A stretch of 64,000 nucleotides of DNA from Sinorhizobium sp. 8-89 (GCF_030124325.1 NZ_JASKLR010000001.1:646200-710199); one strand, 5' to 3'; shown: positions 34,696 to 45,657, numbered from the stretch's first letter. Translations and numbers: made by a program. Notes: generated from the sequence alone by a model not told the origin.

Positions 34696-35358
34696 TCAGA
34701 TTGCGGGGGAAATGAGCATTCCCGATGCCTCGCCGACCGCGTGGCTCGCGGCGCGCCCGCCTTTCATCTCGACCTTGCCCTCGGCGACGAGCCTCAGCGC
34801 CATCGGATAGGTCTTGTGCTCGACGGTCAGGACCCGTGCGGCAAGCGTTTCAGCCGTGTCGCCGGCGAGGATCGGGACCGCGGCCTGCGCGATGATTGGG
34901 CCGTCGTCCATGCCTTCGGTCACGAAATGAACAGTGCAGCCGGCAAGCCTCATGCCGGCGTCGATCGCCCGCTGATGCGTGTGGAGCCCGGGAAACAGCG
35001 GCAGAAGCGATGGATGAATATTGAGGATGCGGCCTTCGTGACGCTGTATGAACGTTGCCGAAAGCAGCCGCATGTAACCGGCGAGGCAGATGATGTCCGG
35101 GTGAAGCCGATCAAGCTCGTTGAGGATCGCGGCTTCGTGCGCTTCCTTGCTGACGAAGTCTTTTCGGGCGAATGAAAATGTCGGGATGCTGAGGGCCTCC
35201 GCCTTGGCCAGGCCGCCAGCTTCGGCCTTGTCGGCGATCACCGCAATGATTTCGGCCGGAAAGTCCGGCTCCGCCGCTGCCTTTGCCAGCGAAAGCATGT
35301 TCGAGCCGCCGCCGGAAATGAAGACGACGACCCGTTTCTTAGCCGTCGTCGTGCTCAT
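34696..35358 (-). CDS. purN: phosphoribosylglycinamide formyltransferase
   Basis: Transfers formyl from 10-formyl-THF to GAR, step 3 of purine biosynthesis. 220 residues. [19 protein letters not shown] at the N-terminus binds the phosphate, and the catalytic region [18 protein letters not shown] (Asn-x-His) and [14 protein letters not shown] with Asp are present. The ATG overlaps the purM stop by 4 nt, a common purMN arrangement. Confidence 0.96.
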   Translation of the reverse strand: MSTTTAKKRVVVFISGGGSNMLSLAKAAAEPDFPAEIIAVIADKAEAGGLAKAEALSIPTFSFARKDFVSKEAHEAAILNELDRLHPDIICLAGYMRLLSATFIQRHEGRILNIHPSLLPLFPGLHTHQRAIDAGMRLAGCTVHFVTEGMDDGPIIAQAAVPILAGDTAETLAARVLTVEHKTYPMALRLVAEGKVEMKGGRAASHAVGEASGMLISPAI

Positions 35359-36425
35359 AGAGAGAGGCTGCCCTTGTAGATGGTGCCCGCGGTGCCCTCG
35401 GCACGCGCGACCATGCGGCCGAGCGTGAAGACCGTCTCGCCTTCACCGGTAAGTACCGCCGCGACCTTTTTTGCTTCCGCCGCCGGAACGACGGCAATCA
35501 TGCCGACGCCGCAGTTGAAGGTCCGCAACATCTCGTTGGCGGCAACGCCGCCGGTCGTGGCAAGCCAGGAGAAGACGGCCGGCGATCTGATCGCGTCAAG
35601 GTCGATCTCTGCGGCGAGGTGCTTCGGCAGAACGCGCGGAATGTTTTCGGGGAACCCGCCGCCGGTGATGTGCGCGAGTGCCTTGATGGCGCCGGTCTCG
35701 CGGATCGCCTTCAGGAGCGGCTTCACGTAGATGCGGGTCGGCGTCAGCAGGAGATCGGCAAGCGTGCCTTCTCCGAAGGGGGCGGGCGCGTCCCAGGCCA
35801 GACCCGAAAGCGCAACGATCTTGCGCACCAGCGAATAGCCGTTCGAGTGCACGCCGGAGGAGGCGAGGCCGAGGATGACATCCCCTTCGGCAATGTCGCC
35901 CGCCGGCAGCAGCTGACCGCGTTCCGCCGCGCCGACGGCGAAGCCGGCGAGGTCGTAGTCACCGCCGGAATACATGCCCGGCATCTCGGCCGTCTCGCCG
36001 CCGATCAGCGCGCAGCCCGCATCGCGGCAGCCAGCGGCAATGCCGGCGACGATCGCGGCGCCCTGGTCAGGATCGAGCCTGCCGGTCGCGAAATAGTCGA
36101 GGAAGAACAGTGGCTCCGCGCCCTGTACGACAAGATCGTTGACGCACATGGCGACGAGATCGATGCCGACGGTGTCGTGCTTGTTGGCATCGATCGCGAT
36201 CTTGAGCTTGGTGCCGACGCCGTCGTTCGCGGCCACCAGAACCGGATCGGTGAAGCCCGCAGCCTTGAGATCGAAGAGACCGCCGAAACCGCCGATCTCG
36301 CCATCGGCGCCCGGGCGCCGCGTGGAGCGCACATGGGGTTTGATCTTCTCCACCATCAGGTTGCCGGCATCGATATCGACGCCTGCGTCGCTATAGGTGA
36401 GGCCGTTCTTGCCCGACTGGCTCAT
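35355..36425 (-). CDS. purM: phosphoribosylformylglycinamidine cyclo-ligase
   Basis: Forms the imidazole ring of AIR in purine biosynthesis. 356 residues from ATG 36425 ([21 protein letters not shown]), which has GGAG seven nt upstream; ATG 36431 lies too near it. Family motifs: [77 protein letters not shown]. It is divergent from the perM-type gene. Confidence 0.96.
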   Translation of the reverse strand: MSQSGKNGLTYSDAGVDIDAGNLMVEKIKPHVRSTRRPGADGEIGGFGGLFDLKAAGFTDPVLVAANDGVGTKLKIAIDANKHDTVGIDLVAMCVNDLVVQGAEPLFFLDYFATGRLDPDQGAAIVAGIAAGCRDAGCALIGGETAEMPGMYSGGDYDLAGFAVGAAERGQLLPAGDIAEGDVILGLASSGVHSNGYSLVRKIVALSGLAWDAPAPFGEGTLADLLLTPTRIYVKPLLKAIRETGAIKALAHITGGGFPENIPRVLPKHLAAEIDLDAIRSPAVFSWLATTGGVAANEMLRTFNCGVGMIAVVPAAEAKKVAAVLTGEGETVFTLGRMVARAEGTAGTIYKGSLSL

Positions 36426-36678
36426 GCTCATTCTCCAAGGCTCGTCGCATATTGCGGATGCGATTGGCACGGCGGGACAAGGAGTGCAAGCCAACAGCCG
36501 GTGCTTGCCGCCTTTTTTTGCCGTTTTGCCCCGCATCCCCACCGCGTTTCGACCGGCGAGGGGCGATTTCCCCTGTTTGCATGGCGCCGGGGTTGACCTG
36601 CGCGCGCGCCGCGCCCTATCTCGTCCACATGGATGGAACGCGAGGCGCACTTGCGCCCGACGCGGTACGGGGAGCGCC

Positions 36679-37800
36679 ATGGGCAGTCAGGTCAGCAGTG
36701 TGAGTCTCAAGCGCCAGGTCGTCTTCTGGCTGCTGGTGCTCGCCGGCTTCATCGCCTTCCTGACGCTCTTCAGCTCGATCCTGCTGCCGTTCCTCGCCGG
36801 CATGGCGCTCGCCTATTTCCTCGATCCGGTCGCCGACCGGCTGCAGCGTCTTGGCCTCAGCCGGTTGATGGCGACGATCGTCATTCTTGTCGCTTTTGTT
36901 GTCGTCCTGGCGCTGTCGCTGATGATCGTCATCCCGTTGATCTTCACGCAAGCGGCCGACTTCATTCAGAAGATGCCCGACTACATCGCCAGGCTTCAGG
37001 CCTTCATCACGGATAGCCAATCGACTCTGCTTCCGGACTGGCTTGCGGGTCAGATGACGGAGATCAAGCAGAATTCGGCCAAGCTGCTTGAACAGGGTGC
37101 AAGCTTCCTCGGCACGCTGTTCCAGCAATTGTGGAACTCCGGCATGGCGCTGCTGGACATCCTTTCGCTCTTCGTGATCACTCCGGTGGTGGCGTTCTAT
37201 CTGCTGCTCGACTGGGATCGCATGGTCGACAAGGTCGACAGCTGGGTGCCGCGCGACTATGTCGACGTCGTCCGCCAGATCGCCCGCGACATGAACACGA
37301 CCATTGCCGGCTTCGTCCGCGGCCAAGGTTCGCTGTGCATCATCCTCGGTCTCTACTATGCCATCGGCCTTTCGCTCGTCGGCCTCAATTTCGGGCTGTT
37401 GATCGGCTTTTTCGCCGGCATGATAAGCTTCATCCCCTATGTCGGTTCGATGGTGGGGCTCGTGCTGGCTGTCGGCGTAGCGCTCGTCCAGTTCTGGCCG
37501 GACTATATTATGATCCTGCTGGTCCTGGTTATCTTCTTCAGCGGACAGTTCCTCGAAGGCAACATCCTGCAGCCGAAACTGGTCGGCAAGAGTGTCGGTC
37601 TTCACCCTGTCTGGCTGATGTTCGCTCTGCTTGCCTTCGGCGCCCTGTTCGGCTTCGTCGGCCTTCTCGTCGCCGTGCCGGCCGCCGCCGCTATCGGGGT
37701 CCTTGTTCGCTTCGGCATACAGCGGTACCTTGATAGTGATCTCTATCACGGGCATAGGACAGCCGCGAAGAAGCAGCCGGAAGGCCATGAACCCGGCTGA
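36679..37800 (+). CDS. AI-2E family transporter, PerM-like
   Basis: 373 residues from ATG 36679, with GGGGAG upstream. About eight TM helices: two near the N-terminus, an amphipathic helical segment, then the conserved FRGQGS-like [16 protein letters not shown] and [17 protein letters not shown] and [20 protein letters not shown]. Function in this family varies (AI-2 export, ion transport). It heads the perM-hdaA-ppk-ppx block, an arrangement conserved in alphaproteobacteria. Confidence 0.9.
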   Translation: MGSQVSSVSLKRQVVFWLLVLAGFIAFLTLFSSILLPFLAGMALAYFLDPVADRLQRLGLSRLMATIVILVAFVVVLALSLMIVIPLIFTQAADFIQKMPDYIARLQAFITDSQSTLLPDWLAGQMTEIKQNSAKLLEQGASFLGTLFQQLWNSGMALLDILSLFVITPVVAFYLLLDWDRMVDKVDSWVPRDYVDVVRQIARDMNTTIAGFVRGQGSLCIILGLYYAIGLSLVGLNFGLLIGFFAGMISFIPYVGSMVGLVLAVGVALVQFWPDYIMILLVLVIFFSGQFLEGNILQPKLVGKSVGLHPVWLMFALLAFGALFGFVGLLVAVPAAAAIGVLVRFGIQRYLDSDLYHGHRTAAKKQPEGHEPG

Positions 37801-37825
37801 GTCACGCCATTGTCCAGAGTACAGC

Positions 37826-38515
37826 ATGACAAGACGTCCGTTCGAACAATTGCCGCTCACCTTCGGCCATGATCCGGCAACCGGCCGCGAGGATCTGCTC
37901 GTTTCCGACCGGCTGAGTGCGGCCATCGCCATCGTCGACCATTGGCCCGATTGGCCGTCGCCGGTGGTCATCATCGCCGGGCCGGTCGGCTCCGGAAAGT
38001 CGCACCTCGCGAGCATCTGGCGGGAAAAGGCGGGAGCCGAGGCGATTCATCCTGTCGCCGGCTCTGATGCGGCCGATATCGCGGCCAGCAAGGCGGTTCT
38101 CTTCGAGGATGCCGATCGCCAGGGATTTGACGATACAGCACTCTTCCATGTCATCAACAGCGTGCGCGAGCACGGCACCGCGTTGCTGATGACATCACGC
38201 CTGTGGCCCATGTCGTGGCCGGTGACGCTTCCTGATCTCCGCTCGCGCCTGAAGGCTGCGACGGTCGTCGAAATCGGCGAGCCGGACGACGAGCTGTTGA
38301 CGCAGGTGCTCGTCAAGCTTTTCGCCGACCGTCAGCTTTTCGTCGATGAGCGCCTCGTCGGTTATATCGTGGCGCGCATGGAGCGCTCGCTGGAATCCGC
38401 CCAGACGATCGTCGAGCGACTGGATCACCTGGCGCTGGCCCGTGGCACACGGCTGACACGCAGCCTGGCGGCGGAAGTGCTGGCGGAGCTTGGAAATCCC
38501 CGCCTGTCCGATTGA
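37826..38515 (+). CDS. hdaA: DnaA-related regulatory ATPase HdaA
   Basis: Hda-type regulator that stimulates ATP hydrolysis on DnaA with the sliding clamp to prevent re-initiation. 229 residues from ATG 37826. A clamp-binding-like N-terminus (EQLPLTFGH, QLxLxF pattern) precedes the AAA+ core: Walker A AGPVGSGKSHLA at about residue 52-63, then the AAA+ sensor regions. Lacks the DnaA DNA-binding domain. It overlaps nothing; the upstream gene ends 25 nt before. Confidence 0.88.
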   Translation: MTRRPFEQLPLTFGHDPATGREDLLVSDRLSAAIAIVDHWPDWPSPVVIIAGPVGSGKSHLASIWREKAGAEAIHPVAGSDAADIAASKAVLFEDADRQGFDDTALFHVINSVREHGTALLMTSRLWPMSWPVTLPDLRSRLKAATVVEIGEPDDELLTQVLVKLFADRQLFVDERLVGYIVARMERSLESAQTIVERLDHLALARGTRLTRSLAAEVLAELGNPRLSD

Positions 38516-38573
38516 CTGTCACAGTTCCGTCGTCAAAGTGGGGTAGCTCGTGCGGTTTGAGTAATGGGGTCTG

Positions 38574-40766
38574 ATGGGCATGGATAACGCGACGTCTGCA
38601 ATCACCGAACTCGAGGCGCCTGCGGAGCAGATAGACCTCCTGACGAGCCCCGAGCGGTTCATCAATCGCGAATTCTCCTGGCTTCAATTCAACCGTCGTG
38701 TCCTCGAGGAAACGCTGAACACGGCGCACCCCTTGTTGGAGCGTGTGCGCTTCCTGTCGATTTCGGCCGCCAACCTCGACGAGTTCTTCATGGTTCGCGT
38801 CGCCGGTATCGAAGGCCAGGTGCGTCAGGGAATTGTCCTTCGCAGCCCCGACGGCAAGACGCCCGCCGAGCAGCTCGACGATATCCTCAAGGAAATCGAC
38901 AATCTTCAGATGGAGCAGCAGGCGTCGCTCGCCGTACTGCAGCAATATCTCGCGAAGGAAGACATCCTTATCGTCCGCCCCGCTTCGTTGTCCGCCCAGG
39001 ATCGCAGCTGGCTCGCCAACGAATTCGACCAGTCGATCTTCCCCGTGCTCACGCCGCTGTCGATAGATCCTGCGCATCCCTTCCCGTTCATCCCCAATCT
39101 CGGCTTTTCGATCGGGCTCCAGCTCGTCAGCAAGACGGGCCGCGAGCCGATGACCGCCCTGTTGCGCCTTCCGGTGGCGCTCGACCGCTTTGTCCGACTG
39201 CCGGACGTGAAGAACGTCATCCGCTACATCACGCTCGAGGACGTGGTCAGCCAGTTTATCGACCGCCTGTTCCCGGGCTACGAGGTGCAGGGTTCGGGCA
39301 CGTTCCGCATCATTCGTGACAGCGATATCGAAGTGGAGGAAGAAGCAGAAGACCTTGTTCGATTCTTCGAGACGGCGCTCAAGCGCCGGCGTCGTGGTTC
39401 TGTGATCCGCATCGAGACGGACTCCGAGATGCCCGCGTCGTTGCGCCAGTTCGTGGTGCAGGAACTCGGGGTCCCTGAAAACCGTATCGCGGTTCTGCCC
39501 GGACTCCTTGCGCTCAACACGCTCTCGGAAATCACCAAGGCGCCCCGCGAAGATCTGCGCTTCGAGCCCTACAATCCGCGCTTTCCGGAACGTGTGCGCG
39601 AACATGCGGGCGATTGCCTGGCAGCGATCCGGGAAAAGGACATGGTCGTCCATCACCCCTACGAATCGTTCGATGTCGTGGTGCAGTTCCTGCTGCAGGC
39701 AGCGCGCGATCCGGACGTGCTCGCAATCAAGCAGACCCTTTACCGCACATCGAACGACAGCCCGATCGTGCGTGCGTTGATCGACGCCGCGGAAGCCGGA
39801 AAGTCCGTGACGGCGCTTGTTGAGCTCAAGGCGCGATTCGATGAAGAGGCGAACATCCGCTGGGCGCGCGACCTGGAGCGTGCCGGCGTTCAGGTCGTCT
39901 TCGGTTTCATCGAACTGAAAACGCATGCCAAGATGTCGATGGTCGTGCGCCGTGAAGAGGGCAAGCTCAGGACCTATTGCCACCTCGGCACCGGCAACTA
40001 CCACCCGGTCACCGCAAAGATCTACACCGACCTGTCGTTTTTCACCTGCAATCCCGTAATCGCCCACGACATGGCGAACATCTTCAATTTCATCACCGGC
40101 TATGGCGAGCCGGAAGCGGGTATGAAGCTGGCGGTCTCGCCGCACACGCTGCGCCCGCGCATCCTCAAGCATATCGAGGAAGAGATCGGGCATGCAAAGG
40201 CGGGCCGTCCTGCTGCGATCTGGATGAAGATGAATTCGCTTGTCGATCCGGAAATCATCGATTCGCTTTACGAGGCCAGTCGCGCCGGTGTCGAAATCGA
40301 TCTCGTCGTGCGTGGCATCTGCTGCCTGCGTCCGCAGGTGCCCGGCCTGTCCGACAACATCCGTGTCAAGTCGATCGTCGGCCGCTTCCTTGAGCATTCG
40401 CGCATATTCTGCTTCGGCAATGGTCATGGCCTTCCGTCCGAAAATGCACTTGTCTATATCGGCTCGGCGGATATGATGCCGCGCAATCTGGACCGGCGGG
40501 TCGAGACGCTTGTGCCTCTCATCAACCGGACTGTGCATGAACAGGTTCTTTCGCAGATCATGCTGGGCAATCTCATCGACAACCAGCAGAGCTACGAGAT
40601 CCTTCCGGACGGCACGTCGCGTCGCATGGAAGTCGGCAAGGATGCGGAGCCGTTCAATGCGCAGCATTATTTCATGACCAACCCCAGCCTCTCGGGTCGG
40701 GGTGAGGCTCTGAAATCCAGTGCACCAAAGCTGATTGCCGGCTGGAAAAGCGGTTGGCGCAAGTAA
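38574..40766 (+). CDS. ppk: polyphosphate kinase
   Basis: Makes inorganic polyphosphate from ATP via a phosphohistidine. 730 residues. N-terminal domain [18 protein letters not shown] and [16 protein letters not shown]; catalytic His in the PLD-like segment [15 protein letters not shown] (about residue 450); [19 protein letters not shown]; and the C-terminal [15 protein letters not shown]. It lies directly upstream of ppx with a 12-nt gap to the chosen ATG. Confidence 0.97.
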   Translation: MGMDNATSAITELEAPAEQIDLLTSPERFINREFSWLQFNRRVLEETLNTAHPLLERVRFLSISAANLDEFFMVRVAGIEGQVRQGIVLRSPDGKTPAEQLDDILKEIDNLQMEQQASLAVLQQYLAKEDILIVRPASLSAQDRSWLANEFDQSIFPVLTPLSIDPAHPFPFIPNLGFSIGLQLVSKTGREPMTALLRLPVALDRFVRLPDVKNVIRYITLEDVVSQFIDRLFPGYEVQGSGTFRIIRDSDIEVEEEAEDLVRFFETALKRRRRGSVIRIETDSEMPASLRQFVVQELGVPENRIAVLPGLLALNTLSEITKAPREDLRFEPYNPRFPERVREHAGDCLAAIREKDMVVHHPYESFDVVVQFLLQAARDPDVLAIKQTLYRTSNDSPIVRALIDAAEAGKSVTALVELKARFDEEANIRWARDLERAGVQVVFGFIELKTHAKMSMVVRREEGKLRTYCHLGTGNYHPVTAKIYTDLSFFTCNPVIAHDMANIFNFITGYGEPEAGMKLAVSPHTLRPRILKHIEEEIGHAKAGRPAAIWMKMNSLVDPEIIDSLYEASRAGVEIDLVVRGICCLRPQVPGLSDNIRVKSIVGRFLEHSRIFCFGNGHGLPSENALVYIGSADMMPRNLDRRVETLVPLINRTVHEQVLSQIMLGNLIDNQQSYEILPDGTSRRMEVGKDAEPFNAQHYFMTNPSLSGRGEALKSSAPKLIAGWKSGWRK

Positions 40767-40777
40767 ACTGGAATTGC

Positions 40778-42301
40778 ATGGTAGAATCTGAAGCGCAGGG
40801 GCGTTTGCCCGGCATCCGCCCGGTCTCCGTTGTGGATATCGGTTCCAACTCTATTCGCCTTGTCATTTACGAGGGGCTAAGCCGCTCGCCCGCGGTTCTT
40901 TTCAACGAAAAGGTGATGTGCGGCCTCGGCAAGGGCATCGATGCGACCGGCCGGATGGCGGAGGAGAACGTCGAGCGGGCTCTAAGGGCGTTGCACCGTT
41001 TTCGCGCGCTGTCCGATCAGGCGCGCGCCACCACGATGTACGCGCTGGCGACGGCCGCCGCGCGCGAAGCCTCCAACGGCCCGTCTTTCATCGAAAAGGC
41101 CGAGGCCATCCTCGCATGCAAGGTTCGCATCCTCAGCGGCGAAGAGGAGGCCTATTTCTCTGCCATGGGCATCGTCAGCGGCTATCACGATCCCGACGGG
41201 ATCGTCGGCGACCTCGGCGGCGGATCGCTCGAGCTCGTCGATGTGAATGGCAAGCGCATCGGCAAAGGCATCACCTTGCCGCTCGGCGGCATCCGTCTCT
41301 TTGAACACAGCAATGGTTCGCTGGCGAAGGCGCGGACATGGGTGCGCAAGTTCATGAAAGACGCGGCCGTACTGAAGGGCGGCGCGGGACGCACGTTCTA
41401 TGCCGTTGGCGGTACATGGCGATCCATCGCCAAGCTTCATATGGAAGCGCGCGACTACCCGCTGCATATGATGCAGGGTTACGAGATTTCCTACGACGAG
41501 GCGATGTCTCTCCTTCTGGAGGTGATCGAGCCGAAGAACATCAAGCCTGCCGCCTACGCGACGATCTCGAAGAGCCGCCGCAGCCTGCTGCCCTTCGGCG
41601 CCGTGACGATGCACGAAGCGCTCTCGATCATGAAGCCGGAGCGAATCTCCTTCTCCGCGCTTGGCGTCCGCGAGGGTTATCTTTTCTCACTGCTTTCCGA
41701 AGCCGAGCGTACGCAGGATCCCTTGTTGACGGCCGCCGACGAGATCGCGATCCTGCGTGCCCGCTCGCCGGAACATGCGCGCGAACTTGCGGAATGGACC
41801 GGGCGCATGGTGCCGCATTTCGGTGTGGAGGAGACGGAAGAGGAAAGCCGATACCGCCAAGCCGCCTGCCTGCTCGCGGACATCAGTTGGCGGGCCCATC
41901 CGGACTATCGCGGCCTGCAGGCACTGAACATCATTGCGCATTCGTCCTTTTCCGGCATTACGCATGCCGGCCGGGCCTATATCGCCCTTGCGAACTATTA
42001 CCGTTTCGAAGGCCTCAACGATGACGGCGCCACCGAGCCCCTCGCGGGAATCACGACGCCGCGGCTGCTGGAACTCGCCAAGCTGCTGGGCGGGCTCCTG
42101 CGCGTCGCCTATCTTTTCTCGGCATCGATGCCGGGCGTAACGCGCCATCTTGGCTTGCGGCGATCGCCGCGCCCGGATGCCGACCTCGAATTCGTCGTCC
42201 CGGCGGCCTATTCCGACTTCGAGGGCGAACGGCTGGATGGCCGTCTCCAGCAGCTCAGCAAGCTGACGGGAAAGAAGCTCGCCTTCCATTTCGATCACTG
42301 A
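40778..42301 (+). CDS. ppx: exopolyphosphatase / Ppx-GppA family
   Basis: 507 residues from ATG 40778 (MVESEAQGR); TTG 40754, which overlaps ppk, would add eight. Removes terminal phosphates from polyphosphate. Actin-like ATPase fold with VVDIGSNSIRLVIYEG and GIVGDLGGGSLELV phosphate-binding loops and the C-terminal HD-like domain (HPDYRGLQALNIIAHS). Placed after ppk, synthesis and breakdown are co-encoded. Confidence 0.95.
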   Translation: MVESEAQGRLPGIRPVSVVDIGSNSIRLVIYEGLSRSPAVLFNEKVMCGLGKGIDATGRMAEENVERALRALHRFRALSDQARATTMYALATAAAREASNGPSFIEKAEAILACKVRILSGEEEAYFSAMGIVSGYHDPDGIVGDLGGGSLELVDVNGKRIGKGITLPLGGIRLFEHSNGSLAKARTWVRKFMKDAAVLKGGAGRTFYAVGGTWRSIAKLHMEARDYPLHMMQGYEISYDEAMSLLLEVIEPKNIKPAAYATISKSRRSLLPFGAVTMHEALSIMKPERISFSALGVREGYLFSLLSEAERTQDPLLTAADEIAILRARSPEHARELAEWTGRMVPHFGVEETEEESRYRQAACLLADISWRAHPDYRGLQALNIIAHSSFSGITHAGRAYIALANYYRFEGLNDDGATEPLAGITTPRLLELAKLLGGLLRVAYLFSASMPGVTRHLGLRRSPRPDADLEFVVPAAYSDFEGERLDGRLQQLSKLTGKKLAFHFDH

Positions 42302-42323
42302 CCAGCCAAGGCAGCAGCCTGTG

Positions 42324-42356
42324 AAAAGGCGGCTGCGCTTGATCGCGCAGCCGCCT
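42324..42356. terminator. perfect hairpin between convergent ppx and phytase-like genes
   Basis: AGGCGGCTGCGC (42327-42338) and GCGCAGCCGCCT (42345-42356) form a perfect 12-bp stem with a 6-nt loop. On the minus strand it is followed by TTTT, so it best serves the phytase-like gene; on the plus strand it may still stop ppx. Confidence 0.75.
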
Positions 42357-42361
42357 GCATA

Positions 42362-43720
42362 TCATTCGGCTTTCAGGAACTCGCCGACTTCGAGCAGCAC
42401 GAACTCGTTGTCGTCCGCCTTGTCGATGGCACGGCCGGCGGAGAAGGGCAGGTTGTTGTCGTTGCCGACGATGACATGCGCGTCATCAACGCGGTCGACA
42501 TTCTCGATGGTGACGAAAGGCATGTCGTAGTAGCCGTCGCCGCCGCCCTGACGCTTCCGGTTTTCCGGATCGGCGATTTTGAGGAGATCGATGTAACCGA
42601 TCTTGCGCACGGCCTTGCCGGCGTTTTCGTCGGTCATCTCGATCTTGTAGATGCGCTTGAGCTTGGAGCCGACCGCGAAGCAGTCGGGCTTCGGATCCTT
42701 CGGGTCTGCGCATGCCTTGTCGACAGTGCCGGCCCCGTTGTCACGCTCGATCACCAGTGCGGTCGTCTCGTCGAGCATGTTGAAGTCGCCGATCGCCTCG
42801 CCGCCCCCGGCGAGCGGATAGAGCCAGCTGCGCCCGGTCCAGGCCTTGCTCGCAACATCGAGTTCTATGATTCTGAGCGCCGGCCTGCCTTCTGCCTGCT
42901 TGACCGATTCATTGTCGGTCCAGATCGGCCCTTCGAGCAGGCCGTAAAGCTTGCTGCCGTCCTTGGACATCGCCAAGCCCTCATAGCCGCCGGAGCGCTT
43001 CAGGTTGAAGGCAGGCATTTTCTTGGAGGGGTCCGCCTGCAGCGTCAGTGTGGGATTGTCAGGAGACATGACCGACTTGCCATCGACAACGGCCGGGACG
43101 ACATCGGTCAGTTTGCCGGCCGTGTCGAATTTCAGGATGTAGGGACCGAACTCTTCACCGACCCAGAAGCCGTCGGGGACCGGCTGGATCGATTCCACAT
43201 CGAAATCGGCGCCGGTCAGATAGCGGTTGGCCGAGCCTTCCATGACGATCGGGAAGGGAGACTTGCGGTCGGGGTCGGACAGGAAGACGGTTTGCAGCGC
43301 TTCGACCTTGCCGGCGTCCCAGTCGATCTTCACTTGGTGAAGCATCAGCATGGCGTCGGTCGAGTTCAGCTTGTTGCCGAAACCATTATCGGAAAGGCTC
43401 CAGAAGGTACCGTCCGGCATCGTCTTTATGCCGGAAAAGCCCTGCATCGGCTGACCGTTGAAAGGCAGCGACAATCCGGTCGGGCGAACGCCGTCCTTGC
43501 CGGGCACGCTGCCGAGCTCCACGGCACGCTTGCGGTCGGCGGTGGTGAATTTCCCCGAGGTCTTGAGATAATCCGCCGCGCCAGCCGGCGCTGCAATGAT
43601 CGTGTTGGCCGGAAGGACGGCATGCGCCTTCAGCGTCGCCGGAAAGGCTTTCTCCTCGGCGTGCGCCGTCGTTGCCATCACGAGAATCAGCGCCGCGGAG
43701 GCGAAAAGTACTTTCGTCAT
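42362..43720 (-). CDS. exported esterase-like/phytase-family protein
   Basis: About 452 residues from ATG 43720 (GGTGA five nt upstream); ATG 43732 adds four. Signal peptide VLFASAALILVMATTAHA, then a beta-propeller of the esterase-like activity of phytase family: GFSGIKTMPDGTFWSLSDNGFG, DFDVESIQPVPDGFWVGEEFGPYI, GYEGLAMSKDGSKLYGLLEGP, YPLAGGGEAIGDFNMLDE. Acts in the periplasm, likely phosphate-related or calcium-binding; the exact substrate is not determined from sequence. Confidence 0.85.
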   Translation of the reverse strand: MTKVLFASAALILVMATTAHAEEKAFPATLKAHAVLPANTIIAAPAGAADYLKTSGKFTTADRKRAVELGSVPGKDGVRPTGLSLPFNGQPMQGFSGIKTMPDGTFWSLSDNGFGNKLNSTDAMLMLHQVKIDWDAGKVEALQTVFLSDPDRKSPFPIVMEGSANRYLTGADFDVESIQPVPDGFWVGEEFGPYILKFDTAGKLTDVVPAVVDGKSVMSPDNPTLTLQADPSKKMPAFNLKRSGGYEGLAMSKDGSKLYGLLEGPIWTDNESVKQAEGRPALRIIELDVASKAWTGRSWLYPLAGGGEAIGDFNMLDETTALVIERDNGAGTVDKACADPKDPKPDCFAVGSKLKRIYKIEMTDENAGKAVRKIGYIDLLKIADPENRKRQGGGDGYYDMPFVTIENVDRVDDAHVIVGNDNNLPFSAGRAIDKADDNEFVLLEVGEFLKAE

Positions 43721-43906
43721 GAAGTTCACCATGGGTTGGAGGTCTGGGACCGGTCCCCGATAGGCGCCTTTGATGACGGCTGGTTGATGCTTGTCTGACA
43801 GCCCCATGAAGCTTTGATGACATTGGCATCCTGCTCGAACGTTCAAGACCGGCAGCCGCTTCGGGCATTAGCATTGTCGAAAAGAATCTAGAGATGAGTG
43901 GTCACA

Positions 43907-44314
43907 ATGTTCGAGACGAAATTTGCAATCATCCTGCGGGAGGACCTCGCCCTGTGGCAGAAGCTGAACGTCACAGCCTTTCTCGCGACGGGCATTGTCG
44001 GGCAGAAGCCGGAAGTTATCGGCGAGGCATATCGCGATGCTGCCGGCAATGTCTACAACGCGCTCAGCATCCAACCGATCATCGTGCTGTCGGCAGACGG
44101 GGTCACGCTTGGCAATATTCAGCGACGCGCGTTGGAAAGGGAGGTTCGCACGTCGCTCTATGTCGACGAAATGTTCTCGACCGGGCACGACGCGGCCAAC
44201 CGGGAAGTCTTTTCGAGATCAGCGCCCGATAACGCCAAGGTGGCGGGCATCGCGATCCACGCAGAGAAGAAGCTCGTCGACAAGGTCACGAAGGGGGCAA
44301 AGCTACACGGTTAG
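43907..44314 (+). CDS. DUF2000 family protein
   Basis: 135 residues from ATG 43907 (MFETKFAIILREDL); GTG 43898 would add three residues. Small alpha/beta domain of unknown function; family hallmarks are the conserved KFAIILREDLALWQKLNV start and AGIAIHAEKKLVDKVTKG near the end. The 3' end overlaps the convergent cyclase gene by 29 nt. Confidence 0.8.
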   Translation: MFETKFAIILREDLALWQKLNVTAFLATGIVGQKPEVIGEAYRDAAGNVYNALSIQPIIVLSADGVTLGNIQRRALEREVRTSLYVDEMFSTGHDAANREVFSRSAPDNAKVAGIAIHAEKKLVDKVTKGAKLHG

Positions 44315-45347
44315 CTTCGGCGGAATACTTCACCCCGCCGTGGGTTAGGCCGCCAACGCGAAGAGCGAAAACGCCGAGTTTCTGGCCGCGGCCTTTGATC
44401 TCCTGTTCGCCGAGGTTTTCGCTGCGCACGAAGCCCGGCAGCCGCATCCGTCTGAGAAGGTCGGAAGAAATCAGAACCTGGCGATCGAAGGTCCGGCAAA
44501 AGCCTTCGAGGCGCGCAGTGGTGTTCACCGTGTCGCCGAAATAGGTGATCTTGTGCTTGTCGACGCCGATCTCGGCGGCAACGATCGTTCCGCCATGCAA
44601 TGCGGCGCGAAGGCTTGGAACCTCGCCGTATTCCTTGCGCCACCGGTGAGCATCCGCGTCAATCTGGTCAAGAATGTCGAACACGCAACGAATACAGGCC
44701 GCGTCGGCAATGGCGCGGTCGAACGGCCAGGTGATCACCGCCGCATCGCCGATATAGTCGTCGATCGATCCGCCAAAGCGCAGTACCGGATCGGCCATGG
44801 TGGCAAAGAGCCTTCCCAGATATTCCTGCGTCTTGAGATCGCCGAACCGCTCCGCGAAGGACGTGGAGCCAGCGAGGTCGACGAAAAGGAACACGCGCTC
44901 TTCCTGAATCGGCTTGCGGTAGCGTCCGGTGAGCAGGTTCAGGAAGACGTCGCGGCCAAGCAGTTCCCGCACCCGCAAGACGAAGATGATCGGACCGGAG
45001 ATTGCCAGTGCGACGAGGAGCACGTTCAGCGATGGGATCATATCCCCCGGATGGCCCGCCAGTCGCAGCAGCAAGCCTGCGGCCGCAAAGCCAACGTTGA
45101 CGAGCGCGAAATAGACGGCAATGGAAGAGAGAAGAAAGCCCGGCGTCGCAAGGCCGTGGACCTTCCTGTAGAGGCGCCGGAAAATGATGCGCCGTTCGAA
45201 GGCGAGGATCGGCATGCAACTGAATAGCGCATAGGTTGCGCCGATCAGGCCGCCGTCGCCGTAAACGACCCAGGCATAGGCCACACCGCTGCTGGCGACG
45301 ACAAGGAGCAGCAGGATCAACTCGAGCGTGGAGAACCGCCAGCGCAT
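44286..45347 (-). CDS. membrane-bound class III adenylate/guanylate cyclase
   Basis: 353 residues. Residues 1-125 hold about four TM helices; the cyclase domain starts near 150. Metal aspartates are visible at FVDLAG (Asp157) and YIGDAAV (Asp201), and the transition-state Asn and Arg in GDTVNTTARLE (Asn275, Arg279). All catalytic positions look intact, so cyclic-nucleotide production is likely. Rhizobia encode many such cyclases; the signal sensed by this membrane part is unknown. Upstream is a mosaic repeat and then rnd. Confidence 0.9.
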   Translation of the reverse strand: MRWRFSTLELILLLLVVASSGVAYAWVVYGDGGLIGATYALFSCMPILAFERRIIFRRLYRKVHGLATPGFLLSSIAVYFALVNVGFAAAGLLLRLAGHPGDMIPSLNVLLVALAISGPIIFVLRVRELLGRDVFLNLLTGRYRKPIQEERVFLFVDLAGSTSFAERFGDLKTQEYLGRLFATMADPVLRFGGSIDDYIGDAAVITWPFDRAIADAACIRCVFDILDQIDADAHRWRKEYGEVPSLRAALHGGTIVAAEIGVDKHKITYFGDTVNTTARLEGFCRTFDRQVLISSDLLRRMRLPGFVRSENLGEQEIKGRGQKLGVFALRVGGLTHGGVKYSAEANRVALPPS

Positions 45348-45657
45348 TTACGGAGGCCTCGGAATCGGAAAATACACAGGACAATCGCGGATCGGACGCC
45401 GCTCCGCAATGCATTGAGACACCTGATCTTGGGATCAGCCTGGCGTTTTGTCTTCGCCGGTGCCGGATTGAAGCGGAAAGCCTGCCCAGAGGCAGCATCC
45501 GTTTGCAGAGTCATTTCCACCCCTCATCCGCTGCCGCGACTTCTCCGCGTTTTGACGGGAGAAGGGGAATGTCGCGCTGCCCAAGTCCCCTCTCTCTGAC
45601 GGCAGGAGAGGGCTAGGGTGAGGGGGCAACAACTGCGACGGGCGATCGGGCTCGCTC
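45348..45657. other. intergenic region with mosaic element between cyclase and rnd
   Basis: 310 nt between two minus-strand genes, rnd upstream and the cyclase downstream. The left 170 nt, next to the cyclase start, should carry its promoter, but no clear box pair is visible. The right part is the repeat at 45520-45626. Confidence 0.6.
45520..45626. repeat. RIME-like intergenic mosaic element, copy 2
   Basis: Starts CCCCTCATCC and ends GGGTGAGGGG, so its outer ends are inverted repeats. Inside are GC-rich hairpin elements (CTTCTCCGCG.../CGGGAGAAGG and CCCTCTCTCTG.../CAGGAGAGGG). It matches the arrangement of the copy at 11242-11346. Confidence 0.75.
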
